A stretch of DNA of 13,392 bases, taken from JBBQSN01 sp038213835. GTDB lineage: Bacteria > Actinomycetota > Actinomycetes > Actinomycetales > CAWJMD01. Of the stretch, positions 1 through 7,276 are shown piece by piece (position 1 is the stretch's first letter; every line of letters starts with the position of its first letter). The position numbers and the translations under genes were made by a program. The notes under the pieces were generated by a model, which ran no database searches, was not told the DNA's origin, and was given only the letters and a program-made list of their open reading frames with translations. The DNA lies in the NCBI GenBank assembly GCA_038213835.1, contig JBBQSN010000095.1, positions 1 to 13,392 on the forward strand, given 5' to 3'.

Positions 1-150
1 CGCCCGGGCCAGGCGCACCCGCTGTTCAGCGGGCTGGTGGCCGCCGGGCTCGAACGCCAGCGGGAGGAGCGGCTGATCGAGGTCGAGACCGCCCCGGTCC
101 GGCCGAGCCAGGTCGACGTCGCCCAGCCCGCCGCCGCGACCACGGTCTGA
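1..150 (+). CDS. pyrG: CTP synthase, C-terminal fragment (5' end outside window)
   Basis: The frame is open from the first base and gives 49 residues before a TGA. It includes HPLFSGLVAAGLERQ, which matches the conserved end of the glutamine amidotransferase domain of CTP synthases, where an HPLF..LV.A..... segment closes the domain. The enzyme makes CTP from UTP, ATP and glutamine in the cytoplasm. After this motif there is a family-typical variable tail ending in AAATTV. All catalytic residues lie to the left of the window, so activity cannot be judged. A Nudix gene begins 10 bases after the stop on the same strand, which suggests one transcript. A pyrG-Nudix pair is a common actinobacterial arrangement. 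Identification rests on a short piece plus this neighbourhood. Confidence 0.87.
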   Translation, partial: RPGQAHPLFSGLVAAGLERQREERLIEVETAPVRPSQVDVAQPAAATTV

Positions 151-160
151 GAGCCTTGCC

Positions 161-799
161 GTGACAGCACGTTTCTCCGACGGCGACGCCCTGGCTCCTC
201 GCACCGTCGTGGCCTCGGAGGTGGTGCACAGCGGGCTGATCTGGGACGTCGTGCGCGACACGGTCGACCTCGGCGGGGCCGGCGTGGTGCGGCGCGAGTA
301 CGTGCGGCACCCGGGCGCCGTGGGCGTGCTGGCCCTGGATGACCAGGACCGCGTCCTGATGGTGCGGCAGTACCGGCACCCGGTGCAGCACGAGCTGTGG
401 GAGCTGCCGGCCGGGCTGCTCGACGTGCCGGGCGAGCTGCCCGTCGGCGCCGCAGCGCGCGAGCTCGCCGAGGAGGTCGACCTCGTCGCCGGACGGTGGG
501 ACGTCCTGGTCGACTGGTTCAACTCGCCGGGCGGCATGGACGAGGCGATCCGGGTGTTCCTGGCCCGCGACCTCACGCCGGTCCCGGAGGCGGAGCGGCA
601 CGTCCGCGAGCACGAGGAGCGCGACATGGTCGCGGAGTGGGTGCCGCTGGACCAGGCGCGCGACGCCGTGCTGGCCGGACGCCTGCACAACCCCACCGCC
701 GTCGCGGGGATCCTGGCCGGCTGCGCGGCGCGCGACGCCGGGTGGTCCACGCTGCGCCCCGCCGACGCACCCTGGCCGGAGCACAAGGCCTACCGCTGA
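161..799 (+). CDS. Nudix hydrolase, ADP-ribose pyrophosphatase-like
   Basis: A 212-residue protein starting at GTG, 10 bases after the pyrG stop. The N-terminal SEVVHSGLIWDVVRDTVDL (residues 19-37) and the HPGAVGVLAL strand (50-59) match the ADP-ribose pyrophosphatase subfamily, which hydrolyses ADP-ribose to AMP and ribose 5-phosphate with metal ions. The Nudix box runs from about G85 to L108: ELPAGLLDVPGE, then AAARELAEEVDL. The metal-binding REL.EE core (R100, E101, E104, E105) is intact. Six rather than five residues separate the first Gly from the first Glu, a spacing I believe is usual in actinobacterial members. The Gly normally found after EE.. is Asp107. A downstream NSPGGMDEAIRVFLA segment (121-135) is also typical of ADP-ribose pyrophosphatases. 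No strong Shine-Dalgarno sequence is seen, so translation may be coupled to pyrG. The substrate is inferred from family resemblance. Confidence 0.9.
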   Translation: MTARFSDGDALAPRTVVASEVVHSGLIWDVVRDTVDLGGAGVVRREYVRHPGAVGVLALDDQDRVLMVRQYRHPVQHELWELPAGLLDVPGELPVGAAARELAEEVDLVAGRWDVLVDWFNSPGGMDEAIRVFLARDLTPVPEAERHVREHEERDMVAEWVPLDQARDAVLAGRLHNPTAVAGILAGCAARDAGWSTLRPADAPWPEHKAYR

Positions 800-1016
800 T
801 GGCGCCGGGTCCGGAGCCGGGCCCAGACGCCTCGACCGCCCTTGAGCGTGCTGCTGCCGGAGAAGCGCACGGCACCCATGGCCTCACCGCCGCCGAAGTG
901 CGCCACCTGGCCGCGCTGTTCGTCGCGCTCGGGGACGGCGAGGGATCCAGGTCCTTCGGGTGGGACCGGTCACGCGCCGATGCCGCGCGCCTGACGGATC
1001 GTCAGCGGTCGACGGC
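800..1016. other. Spacer with a possible orphan coding fragment
   Basis: This spacer lies between the Nudix gene and the convergent polymerase gene. An ATG at 799 overlaps the Nudix stop by one base (TGATG), as in translationally coupled genes. The frame begins with about 50 coding-like residues, including HGLTAAEVRHLAALFVALG, with high G/C at third positions around 870-945. Codon bias then weakens, and no stop appears before the frame runs far into the antisense strand of the polymerase gene (to 1467). A real gene of that shape is unlikely. It may be the remnant of a truncated gene or chance. A weak inverted repeat (GGTCC at 950-954, GGACC at 963-967) lies in the second half. I recognise no family. 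Confidence 0.3.
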
Positions 1017-2786
1017 TCAGCCCTTGGCATCGGACCACCGGCGCACGACGGCCACGTCGGCGACGAACCGCACCCCGGAGCCTGACCAGCGTGAGGCACT
1101 GGCCTCGAGGTCGGTGACCACGCCGCGCGCGGTCTGGTCGGCGACGTCCTCGCGGACGTGCAGCAGCAGCTCGTCGTGCAGGCACAGCACGACCTCGCCC
1201 GTGGCCGTCCGGGCGAGCCGGGCCCGCACGGTGGCCGTCCAGGCCTTGAACAGCTCGGCCGCCGAGCCCTGCACGACCGCGTTGCGCGCGAACCGGCCCC
1301 TGGCGGCCAGCGTGGTCTGGTGCGAGCGCACGGCGGCGGCGTCGGCCCCCTGGGGGAGCGGTGCCACCGGCCACATCCGCACCCGACGGCCCCCGTGGGT
1401 GAGGACGTCACGGCCTGCCCTGCCGTCGTCGTGGGCGGCCTGGAGGAAACGCATCGCCACGGGGTAGGCACGCTCCATGTCGCGCAGCGCCTCGGCCGCG
1501 GTGCCGGAGGTCTGGCCGTACATGGCTGCCAGGACGGCGATCTTGGCCACGGGCCGCTCGCACCGCAGCGCGGCCGCGACGTCGGCGTACATGTCGTCGG
1601 CCGCGGCCGCTCGGGCGAGGGCGGGATCGCGCGAGATCGCCGCCAGCACGCGGGGTTCGACCTGCCCGAGGTCGGCACGCACGAAGGTGTGACCGGGTTC
1701 GGCCAGGACGGCCACGCGCAGCTCGCGCGGCATCGAGTGCAGCCCCGCCTGGGCGGTCATCCGTCCGGCGCCGCCGTCGCTGCCCGTCCAGGTGCCTCGC
1801 AGCCGGCCGTCGGTACCGAGGTGCTGGTCGAGCCAGCGGTAGCCGTAGGTGGTGGCGATGCGCTCCGCCTTGCGCCACGCCAGCAGCGCGTCGACGAGCG
1901 GGTGCGTGCCGACCACCGGCTCAAGCCGCCAGGACCGGGTGTCGGGCAGGTCGAAGCCGTTGCGCGACAACAGCTCCTTGACCTGCGCTGGACTGCGCAG
2001 GTCGACCTGTCCCCCGGTCGGGACGGTGTCGAGCACCACCCGGTCGCGGACTCCGCGCAGCGTCCGCTCGTCGGCCTCGTCGGTCGGGCGCCGACCTGCG
2101 ACGGCTCCGACCGTCTCCTCGGCGACCGCCCGGTCGACGGGCAGACCGGTCGCCGCCAGCTCCACGGCGAACAGCTCGGCCGCCGACTCGGCGTGCGCGC
2201 AGTGCAAGGCATGGCCCTGCGAGGCGGTGCGCGAGACGGCCTCTCCCTGGGCGGTGGCCACCTCCAGGGCGAGCCCTGCCCACCGCACCAACCGCGTCGG
2301 GGTCGCCGCCCAGGCGCCACCGACCCAGTCCGGACGCAGGTAGCCGTCGGGGCGGACGGGCTCCTCCGGGTCGCCGTCGTCGTCGGTCGTGCGTCCGTCC
2401 AGCCCCCACGCGGCGGAGTCCGTCCCGAGCAGGTCGAGCTGACCGGCGCGAGGGGTGCCCCGGGGGTCCAGGCCACGCAGCGCGGCCCAGACCTGGTCCG
2501 GGGAGTCGGCGGAGCCGCCGTGCAGCAGTCGGTGCGCGGCCGCGAGGTCCCAGCACCGGGCCAGACGGAGCCTGGGCTCGGCCGCCAGGAGGCCGGCCAC
2601 CGCGCTGCGGGCCGACCACCACGCCCAGCGCGGCCCGATCTCGCGGTCCAGGCGCGTCAGCCGGGCAGGGGCGTCGCGGGCCGGTACCAGCTCGTGGGAG
2701 CCGTCAGCACCGACCAGCGCGAGACCGGCTGGTGCGCAAGCGAGGCCGACGAGGGACCCGGGCGTGAAGGAGCCCGGCGCGCGCAT
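1017..2786 (-). CDS. Family A DNA polymerase with degenerate 3'-5' exonuclease-like N-terminus
   Basis: A 589-residue protein whose C-terminal half is a DNA polymerase I-type palm. A TGRLSS-like segment (GRMTAQAGLHSMPREL, 341-356) is followed by motif A, ADLGQVEPRV (371-380) with catalytic Asp372. Motif B is RPVAKIAVLAAMYG (411-424) with Lys415 and Tyr423. Motif C is LHDEL with His537-Asp538-Glu539, preceded by QGSAAELFKA (506-515). The family is usually annotated as bifunctional 3'-5' exonuclease/DNA polymerase. The N-terminal third keeps the CWDLAAAHRLLHG pattern (78-90), but I see no convincing DxE exonuclease motif, so proofreading is doubtful. It is far shorter than full Pol I and has no 5' nuclease domain. 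The ATG at 2786 overlaps the upstream peptidase stop (TGATG), so the two are probably co-translated. The biological role, perhaps repair synthesis, is inferred. Confidence 0.9.
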   Translation of the reverse strand: MRAPGSFTPGSLVGLACAPAGLALVGADGSHELVPARDAPARLTRLDREIGPRWAWWSARSAVAGLLAAEPRLRLARCWDLAAAHRLLHGGSADSPDQVWAALRGLDPRGTPRAGQLDLLGTDSAAWGLDGRTTDDDGDPEEPVRPDGYLRPDWVGGAWAATPTRLVRWAGLALEVATAQGEAVSRTASQGHALHCAHAESAAELFAVELAATGLPVDRAVAEETVGAVAGRRPTDEADERTLRGVRDRVVLDTVPTGGQVDLRSPAQVKELLSRNGFDLPDTRSWRLEPVVGTHPLVDALLAWRKAERIATTYGYRWLDQHLGTDGRLRGTWTGSDGGAGRMTAQAGLHSMPRELRVAVLAEPGHTFVRADLGQVEPRVLAAISRDPALARAAAADDMYADVAAALRCERPVAKIAVLAAMYGQTSGTAAEALRDMERAYPVAMRFLQAAHDDGRAGRDVLTHGGRRVRMWPVAPLPQGADAAAVRSHQTTLAARGRFARNAVVQGSAAELFKAWTATVRARLARTATGEVVLCLHDELLLHVREDVADQTARGVVTDLEASASRWSGSGVRFVADVAVVRRWSDAKG

Positions 2787-4645
2787 CAGGCCAGCCAGCG
2801 GCCCAGGCACGCGATCGCCGCCGGGTACGCGTCCAGCTTGTTCGCACGCTTGGCCAGGCCGTGGCCCTCGTCGTCGTAGACCTTGAGCTCGCACTCGAGC
2901 CCGTTCCCCCGTACCGCCGCAACCACCTGCTCGGCCTCGGACAAGGGCACCCGAGGGTCGTTGGCCCCGTGGATGACGAACAGCGGCGCGCGCACCTGGT
3001 CGATGCGCGGCAGCGGAGAGGCGGCCTCGAGCATCTCGCGGTCGGTCTCGAGGCGGCCGTACTCGCGTTCGCGGAACGCCCGGCGGTACGCAGAGGTGTT
3101 CTCCAGGAAGGTGACAAGGGACGAGATGCCGACGATGTCGACTCCGGCCGCCCACAGCTGCGGCTGGAAGGTGAGGCCGGCGAGCACCATGTAGCCGCCG
3201 TACGACCCGCCCCACAGCGCCGTCCTGGCCGGGTCGTGCCCGATCGAGGGCAGCCAGGCGTGCAGCGCGGCGAGGTCGGCGACGGAGTCGAGTCGCAGCG
3301 GGCCGTCGTCGAGGGAGTACCAGCGCTGCCCGTAGCCGGTCGACCCACGCACGTTCGGCACCAGCACCGCGTGCCCTGCGGCCGAGATCGACTGCAGGAC
3401 GGGGTTGAACGAGCGGACCGACTGCCCCTCGGGACCACCGTGGACGATGACCACGCAGGACCCGCCGGCGCCCGAGCTCGGCGAGTAGGAGAAGCAGGGG
3501 ATCCGCTCGCCGTCGGGCGCGGGCACCCGGTGCGACTGCGGGAGGGCCGCCGGGGCGGGCAGTCCGGAGCCCGAGTCGGTGAGCTGCTCGACCGCACCCG
3601 TCGAGGCGTCCAGCAGCAGGACGTCGCCCGGGACGCCGGGGGCGCTGAAGGACAGGACCACCGAGGACGAGGACGTCGACCAGACCGGCTCGGGGAGCAT
3701 GGACGCGACGACCCCGGCGGCAGGTGTACCGGCGCCGGGCAGGTCGACGGCGTGCACCACGCTGCCGGTCGCCGGGTCGTGCAGCCCGAGCCGGGACTCC
3801 CCGTCGACCAGGGTCTCGGCGAGCAGCAGCGCGCCGTCGGGGGACAGCCAGCCCGAGACGTCCCACTCGTCGTGCGCGATCACGGGGGTCAAGCGCCCCG
3901 TGGTGAGGTCGTGCCGACCCACCAGGGTGGTGCCGAAGTCGCGGTCGGTGGCGTAGAACAGCGCCTGCGAGTCCGGGGTCCAGGACAGGCGCTCGTGGCG
4001 TCCGGGCTCCGCGGGGTCGGTGAGGGCGACCGGCTCGCCGAGGTCGTGGCCCGGACCCGGGACCTCCACCAGCACCAGGTGGGTGCTCATCGCCAGCAGC
4101 GAGACCAGCGCCAGGACGAGCCGGGCGCCGTCGGGGGAGAGCCGGCCCGAGGCGACCATGCCGCCCCCCGTCCAGACCGCGATGTCGGAGCCGGTGGCGA
4201 GGTCGCGCACGTGCACGTCGAAGTCGACCCGGTTGCGGCCGTTGTGCGCGTACAGCAGCCGCTCGCCCTGCACCTGCAGCACCGCGTGCATGACGCCCTC
4301 GGCGTGCACGAGCGGCTCGAGGTCGTCGAGGCCCGCCGGGCGCCCGGTCTCGTGCACCCGCGCGACCTCGAGCACCGACAGCTGGGCGTTCTCGTCGCCC
4401 CCGCGGTCGTGGGAGACCAGGACGGCGCGGCGCCCCGGGAGCCAGCGACCGGCCACGGCGCCGGGGAGGTCGGTCAGGCGGGTGACCTCGCCGTCTGCGA
4501 GCTCCACCAGCTGGACCGTGCCCGACTCGTCGTGCCCGGCCAGCACGCGGCCCTCGTCGTCGACGTCGAACGCCCGCCAGGCCCGTACCTCGAGCCAGGC
4601 GCGGGTGGTCTCGTCGGTGCCGGCCGAGCCGCTCTGGTCGTCCAT
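2786..4645 (-). CDS. S9 family peptidase (prolyl oligopeptidase / acylaminoacyl-peptidase type)
   Basis: A 619-residue protein. Residues 1-380 carry repeated WD/beta-propeller-like strands (LSPDGARLVLAL, LSWTPDSQALFY, WLSPDGALLLAE). The C-terminal 240 residues form an alpha/beta hydrolase domain. The catalytic Ser481 sits in WGGSYGGYM (478-486), Asp563 in GANDPRVPLSE, and His595 in DDEGHGLAKR. The oxyanion-loop motif is VHGGPEGQ (401-408). These are hallmarks of S9 serine peptidases, which cleave short peptides or remove blocked N-terminal residues while the propeller restricts access. No signal peptide or membrane segment is seen, so it is probably cytoplasmic. The ATG at 4645 was chosen over further in-frame upstream sequence because an AGGGTGG ribosome binding site precedes it and the upstream residues are low-complexity. 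It is the first gene of a two-gene unit with the polymerase. The substrate is unknown. Confidence 0.92.
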   Translation of the reverse strand: MDDQSGSAGTDETTRAWLEVRAWRAFDVDDEGRVLAGHDESGTVQLVELADGEVTRLTDLPGAVAGRWLPGRRAVLVSHDRGGDENAQLSVLEVARVHETGRPAGLDDLEPLVHAEGVMHAVLQVQGERLLYAHNGRNRVDFDVHVRDLATGSDIAVWTGGGMVASGRLSPDGARLVLALVSLLAMSTHLVLVEVPGPGHDLGEPVALTDPAEPGRHERLSWTPDSQALFYATDRDFGTTLVGRHDLTTGRLTPVIAHDEWDVSGWLSPDGALLLAETLVDGESRLGLHDPATGSVVHAVDLPGAGTPAAGVVASMLPEPVWSTSSSSVVLSFSAPGVPGDVLLLDASTGAVEQLTDSGSGLPAPAALPQSHRVPAPDGERIPCFSYSPSSGAGGSCVVIVHGGPEGQSVRSFNPVLQSISAAGHAVLVPNVRGSTGYGQRWYSLDDGPLRLDSVADLAALHAWLPSIGHDPARTALWGGSYGGYMVLAGLTFQPQLWAAGVDIVGISSLVTFLENTSAYRRAFREREYGRLETDREMLEAASPLPRIDQVRAPLFVIHGANDPRVPLSEAEQVVAAVRGNGLECELKVYDDEGHGLAKRANKLDAYPAAIACLGRWLA

Positions 4646-4804
4646 GCGGGCCACCCTGCCACGCCCGCACGACGGTCCCGCAGGTGCGGGTGGCTCCCGG
4701 GACCGGCATGATCGCTGCCGGGCGGCCCGCCCGGGGGGCGAGCCGCCGGACCGGGCAGACCGGTCCACCGACCCACCGAGCAGTGATCACACGGAGGCAA
4801 GCAG
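4646..4804. promoter_or_regulatory. Divergent intergenic region with nested inverted repeats
   Basis: This 159-base spacer separates the minus-strand peptidase-polymerase unit from the plus-strand EcsC gene, so it should hold promoters for both. It contains a compact inverted repeat CCCGCA-GG-TGCGGG (4677-4690). This overlaps the left arm of a wider one, CGGTCCC (4673-4679) with GGGACCG (4699-4705). An 8-base palindrome GTGATCAC (4783-4790) lies just before the EcsC ribosome binding site GGAGG (4793-4797). I could not pick -10 and -35 boxes with confidence. The repeats may be operator sites or RNA hairpins. No regulator is suggested by the sequence. Confidence 0.4.
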
Positions 4805-5470
4805 ATGTCCGACAAGGACCTGGTCCCCGCGGCCGGCAAGCCCGACGAGGGCTCCCGGCTCGAGCGGACCGCCACGACCCTGGTGTCCAAGCTGGTCGAC
4901 GCCGGCATCGAGGGCGTCGGCCCCCTTGACCCCGCCACGCAGTCGGCCGACGCCGCGCGCTCGCGGGCGTCCTCCACCGAGCAGGCGATCGACGAGATCG
5001 TGGCCACCCACCTCAAGCTGGCCGCCGCAGGCGGGTTCGTGACCGGCCTCGGAGGTTTCATCACGCTGCCCGTCGCGCTGCCGGTGAACGTCGTGGGCTT
5101 CTACGGCATCGCCACCCGGATGGTCGCGAGCATCGCCCACCTGCGCGGCTACGACCTGGAGCGGCCGGAGGTGCGCAGCGCCGTGCTGCTCACCCTCGTC
5201 GGTGCGGACGCCCGCAGCCTGCTGGCCAAGTCCGGGGTCTCGCCCACCGGCAAGATCGCCGACCTCGCGCTGCAGCGGCTCCCCGGGCCGGCGCTGATGG
5301 TGCTCAACAAGGGCATCGGCTTCAACCTGCTCAGTCAGCTCGGCAAGAAGGGGCTCTCTCGCCTCGGCCGCGGACTGCCCCTGGTCGGCGGCGTCGTCGG
5401 CGGTGGCCTCGACTACTTCCTGCTGCGCAAGATCGCCGACAGCGCCCGCCGCGAGTTCGTCCAGCGCTGA
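4805..5470 (+). CDS. EcsC family protein
   Basis: A 221-residue protein with GGAGG seven bases before the ATG. The central stretch AAGGFVTGLGGFITLPVALP (74-93), continuing NVVGFYGIATRMVASIAHLRGYDL, is characteristic of the EcsC family, whose founding Bacillus member lies in the ecs transporter operon and has no settled biochemical role. Two hydrophobic, glycine-rich stretches (about 73-102 and 190-207) could associate with membrane. The first 60 residues are polar. The C-terminus, GLDYFLLRKIADSARREFVQ, is also typical of the family. The next gene starts 105 bases downstream on the same strand, with a small hairpin between them. Family assignment is firm and function is not known. Confidence 0.85.
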   Translation: MSDKDLVPAAGKPDEGSRLERTATTLVSKLVDAGIEGVGPLDPATQSADAARSRASSTEQAIDEIVATHLKLAAAGGFVTGLGGFITLPVALPVNVVGFYGIATRMVASIAHLRGYDLERPEVRSAVLLTLVGADARSLLAKSGVSPTGKIADLALQRLPGPALMVLNKGIGFNLLSQLGKKGLSRLGRGLPLVGGVVGGGLDYFLLRKIADSARREFVQR

Positions 5471-5472
5471 CC

Positions 5473-5487
5473 CCGGGGGAACCCCGG
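5473..5487 (+). terminator. Small GC hairpin after the EcsC gene
   Basis: CCGGGG and CCCCGG form a perfect six-base-pair stem with a GAA loop, two bases after the stop codon. There is no T-run, only a pyrimidine-rich stretch some 20 bases on, so it may be a weak terminator or an mRNA-stabilising hairpin. Confidence 0.3.
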
Positions 5488-5575
5488 AGCCGTCCCGGAC
5501 GTCTTCCTTCCTGGTGGCACCTCGTCGCCCTGCACGTCACCGAGCACGCCGGGCCAGGCACCAGGAGGAGCAGTC

Positions 5576-5944
5576 GTGAAGAGGATCTCCGCGTTCACCG
5601 CTCTCTGGCAGGCCCTGCGCGGCCAGCGCCGGCACGACGCCCCGCCGGTCTCCGAGCAGCTGATGTCGGTGCCGCGCCTGGTGACGATGACGCTCCGCGG
5701 CACCTACCCCGGCATGGACCGCAACCGGCTCCTGCTGATGGGTCTGGCGCTGGCGTACGTGGTGAGCCCCGTCGACGTCATGCCCGAGGCCCTGATGCTC
5801 CTCGCCGGCCTCGGTGACGACGCCGTCGTGCTGTCCTGGCTGGCCGGCGCGGTCCTGGTGGAGACCGAGCGGTTCCTGGCCTGGGAGGGTGCGCCGTCCG
5901 CGGCCCGCGGACCGGAGGGCGTCGTTCCCGGCCAGGTCGTGTAG
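5576..5944 (+). CDS. DUF1232/YkvA-like small membrane-associated protein
   Basis: A 122-residue protein starting at GTG, with a strong AGGAGGAG ribosome binding site (5563-5570) five bases upstream. The segment RLLLMGLALAYVVSPVDVMP (51-70), followed by EALMLLAGLGDDAVVLSWL, matches the DUF1232 core. In that core a hydrophobic helix ends in SP.D..P and a second hydrophobic helix follows a G.-D-D motif. Two short membrane-associated helices are likely. The last 15 residues are variable. The family is widespread and has no established biochemical function. It sits between the EcsC and DUF4192 genes on the same strand. The family call is good, and the role is unknown. Confidence 0.75.
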   Translation: MKRISAFTALWQALRGQRRHDAPPVSEQLMSVPRLVTMTLRGTYPGMDRNRLLLMGLALAYVVSPVDVMPEALMLLAGLGDDAVVLSWLAGAVLVETERFLAWEGAPSAARGPEGVVPGQVV

Positions 5945-5957
5945 CCGCACCGCCCCG

Positions 5958-5993
5958 CCGTCCACAGGGGCGTCCGGACCCCCGTCGTCCACA
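5958..5993 (+). promoter_or_regulatory. Pair of DnaA-box-like nonamers
   Basis: CCGTCCACA (5958-5966) and TCGTCCACA (5985-5993) lie in the same orientation with starts 27 bases apart, in the spacer before the DUF4192 gene. The actinobacterial DnaA box is close to TTGTCCACA, so they match at seven and eight of nine positions. Two GC-rich near-matches can arise by chance, and no origin-like AT-rich stretch is nearby. Confidence 0.2.
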
Positions 5994-6046
5994 GCGGGCC
6001 GCCGTCGGCCCGCGCGAGCGTGGACCGGTCCGGCAGCGTCCCGGGC

Positions 6047-7171
6047 ATGAGCACCGACCCCACCGCCATCATCGTCAGCGAGCCCCGCGACGTCGTCGCG
6101 CTGGTGCCCTACCGGCTCGGGTTCGTCCCGCGGGACTCGTTGGCGCTGGTGTCGTTGCGTGCACCCGGCTCGCAGGTCGGTCTCGTCCTGCGCGTCGACC
6201 TCGCCGACGTCACCGCCTCCGGGTCGGGCGCGGCCCACCAGCTGGCCGGGTACCTCGTCGAAGACGGCGCCACCCGGGCGGTCGGGGTCCTCTACGACAC
6301 CTCCTCCCACCGCCGGGTCCCTGCCTGGCTGACCGACGTGGAGGACGTCCTGGCCGGCGCCGGTATCGACCTCGTCGACTGCTGGCAGGTCGACGACCAC
6401 CGCTTCCGCTCGCTGCTGTGCGCCGGCCAGGGGTGCTGCCCCGCCGAGGGATGGCCGGTCAGAGACCTGCAGTCAGCCACCGTCAGCGCCCAGATGGTCG
6501 CGCTCGGCATCAACCCGGCCCGCACGCGGGAGGGGCGGCTGCCCGACCTCGCTCCGGCACCGACGCAGGTCCGCCGGCGGGTCGCCGCGCGGGTCCGCCG
6601 GCTGGTCGAGGGATCGGGAGGGGACACCCCGGCCGGGCGGCGGGTGCTTTGCCTGCAGGGCTGGCTACGGGTGCTGGCCGACGCGAGCGTGGCCGACGAG
6701 CGCGACGTCGCGCTGGCGCTGGCCGGGCTGGCAGACCCGGTCGTCCGCGACGCCGTCGTCCTGACGTGCACCACCGACGGTCGACAGGCCGCCCTCGAGC
6801 TGGCGCTCACCGGTCGGTCGGACTCCTGCGACACGGCCCTGGACGCTCTGTTCGACCAGGGTCCTGGGCCGGTCCCGAGGCCGGACCGGCGGCACCTGGC
6901 CCAGATCCGCGCCGCGCTCGCCGCGCTCGCCCGGCACACCCAGGGGAGCCGTCGTGCCGACGCCCTGGCGGTGCTGGCCTGGGCGTCGTGGTGGGAGGGC
7001 GACGGCGCCCAGGGGCTCGACCTGTCCGACCTCGCCCTGGACGCGGTGCCCGGCCACCCGCTCGCGACCCTGGTTCGCCGGGCCCTGCGCACGGGGACGG
7101 CGCCCGGCTGGGTCCGCGCGGAGCGTCGCACCGGGCTGCGGGTCGTCCCTCCCGGGCCGGAGCGGCCCTGA
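6047..7171 (+). CDS. DUF4192 domain-containing protein
   Basis: A 374-residue actinobacterial protein of unknown function. The N-terminus EPRDVVALVPYRLGFVPRDS (12-31) is the typical opening of DUF4192, normally a variant of LLA.VP..LGF.P..SLV. The cysteine cluster RSLLCAGQGCCPAEGWPV (121-138) is the other signature of the family. The ATG at 6047 was preferred over an in-frame GTG at 6020. It puts the conserved block about 12 residues from the start, as in relatives, and neither site has a strong ribosome binding site. The C-terminal half is alanine- and leucine-rich and probably helical. The gene is followed by the promoter and riboswitch of metYX, so it most likely ends its own transcript. 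Conserved cysteines hint at metal binding, but this is inference. Confidence 0.85.
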   Translation: MSTDPTAIIVSEPRDVVALVPYRLGFVPRDSLALVSLRAPGSQVGLVLRVDLADVTASGSGAAHQLAGYLVEDGATRAVGVLYDTSSHRRVPAWLTDVEDVLAGAGIDLVDCWQVDDHRFRSLLCAGQGCCPAEGWPVRDLQSATVSAQMVALGINPARTREGRLPDLAPAPTQVRRRVAARVRRLVEGSGGDTPAGRRVLCLQGWLRVLADASVADERDVALALAGLADPVVRDAVVLTCTTDGRQAALELALTGRSDSCDTALDALFDQGPGPVPRPDRRHLAQIRAALAALARHTQGSRRADALAVLAWASWWEGDGAQGLDLSDLALDAVPGHPLATLVRRALRTGTAPGWVRAERRTGLRVVPPGPERP

Positions 7172-7239
7172 GGTCGGGGTGTGCCGTGTCTCGGATGGCG
7201 CAACCGGCGTCTCGTATCGCGAGATCGACGACGGACGTC

Positions 7240-7269
7240 TTGCCTGTCCCGCGGAGCGCTGCCTACCCT
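7240..7269 (+). promoter_or_regulatory. Putative metYX promoter
   Basis: A TTGCCT -35 box (7240-7245) and a TACCCT -10 box (7264-7269) are separated by 18 bases. TACCCT fits the actinobacterial TANNNT pattern. Transcription would start near 7276, right at the first base of riboswitch helix P1, which strongly supports the choice. An inverted repeat TCTCG-N5-CGAGA (7210-7224) lies upstream of the -35 and could be an operator. Confidence 0.55.
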
Positions 7270-7276
7270 GGGCACA

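Noticed and set aside
397..1467. Long plus-strand frame covering the Nudix gene and the 3' part of the polymerase gene
   Set aside because: It is arginine- and alanine-rich, runs out of frame through one gene and antisense through another, and matches no family. Only its part from 799 to about 950 was kept as a weak remnant candidate.
2861..4711. 616-codon plus-strand frame opposite the S9 peptidase
   Set aside because: It is the antisense shadow of a gene with clear catalytic motifs. Long antisense frames are expected in DNA this GC-rich.
6020..6046. Upstream GTG start for the DUF4192 gene
   Set aside because: It adds nine residues not expected in the family, has no ribosome binding site, and follows a GC-rich spacer.
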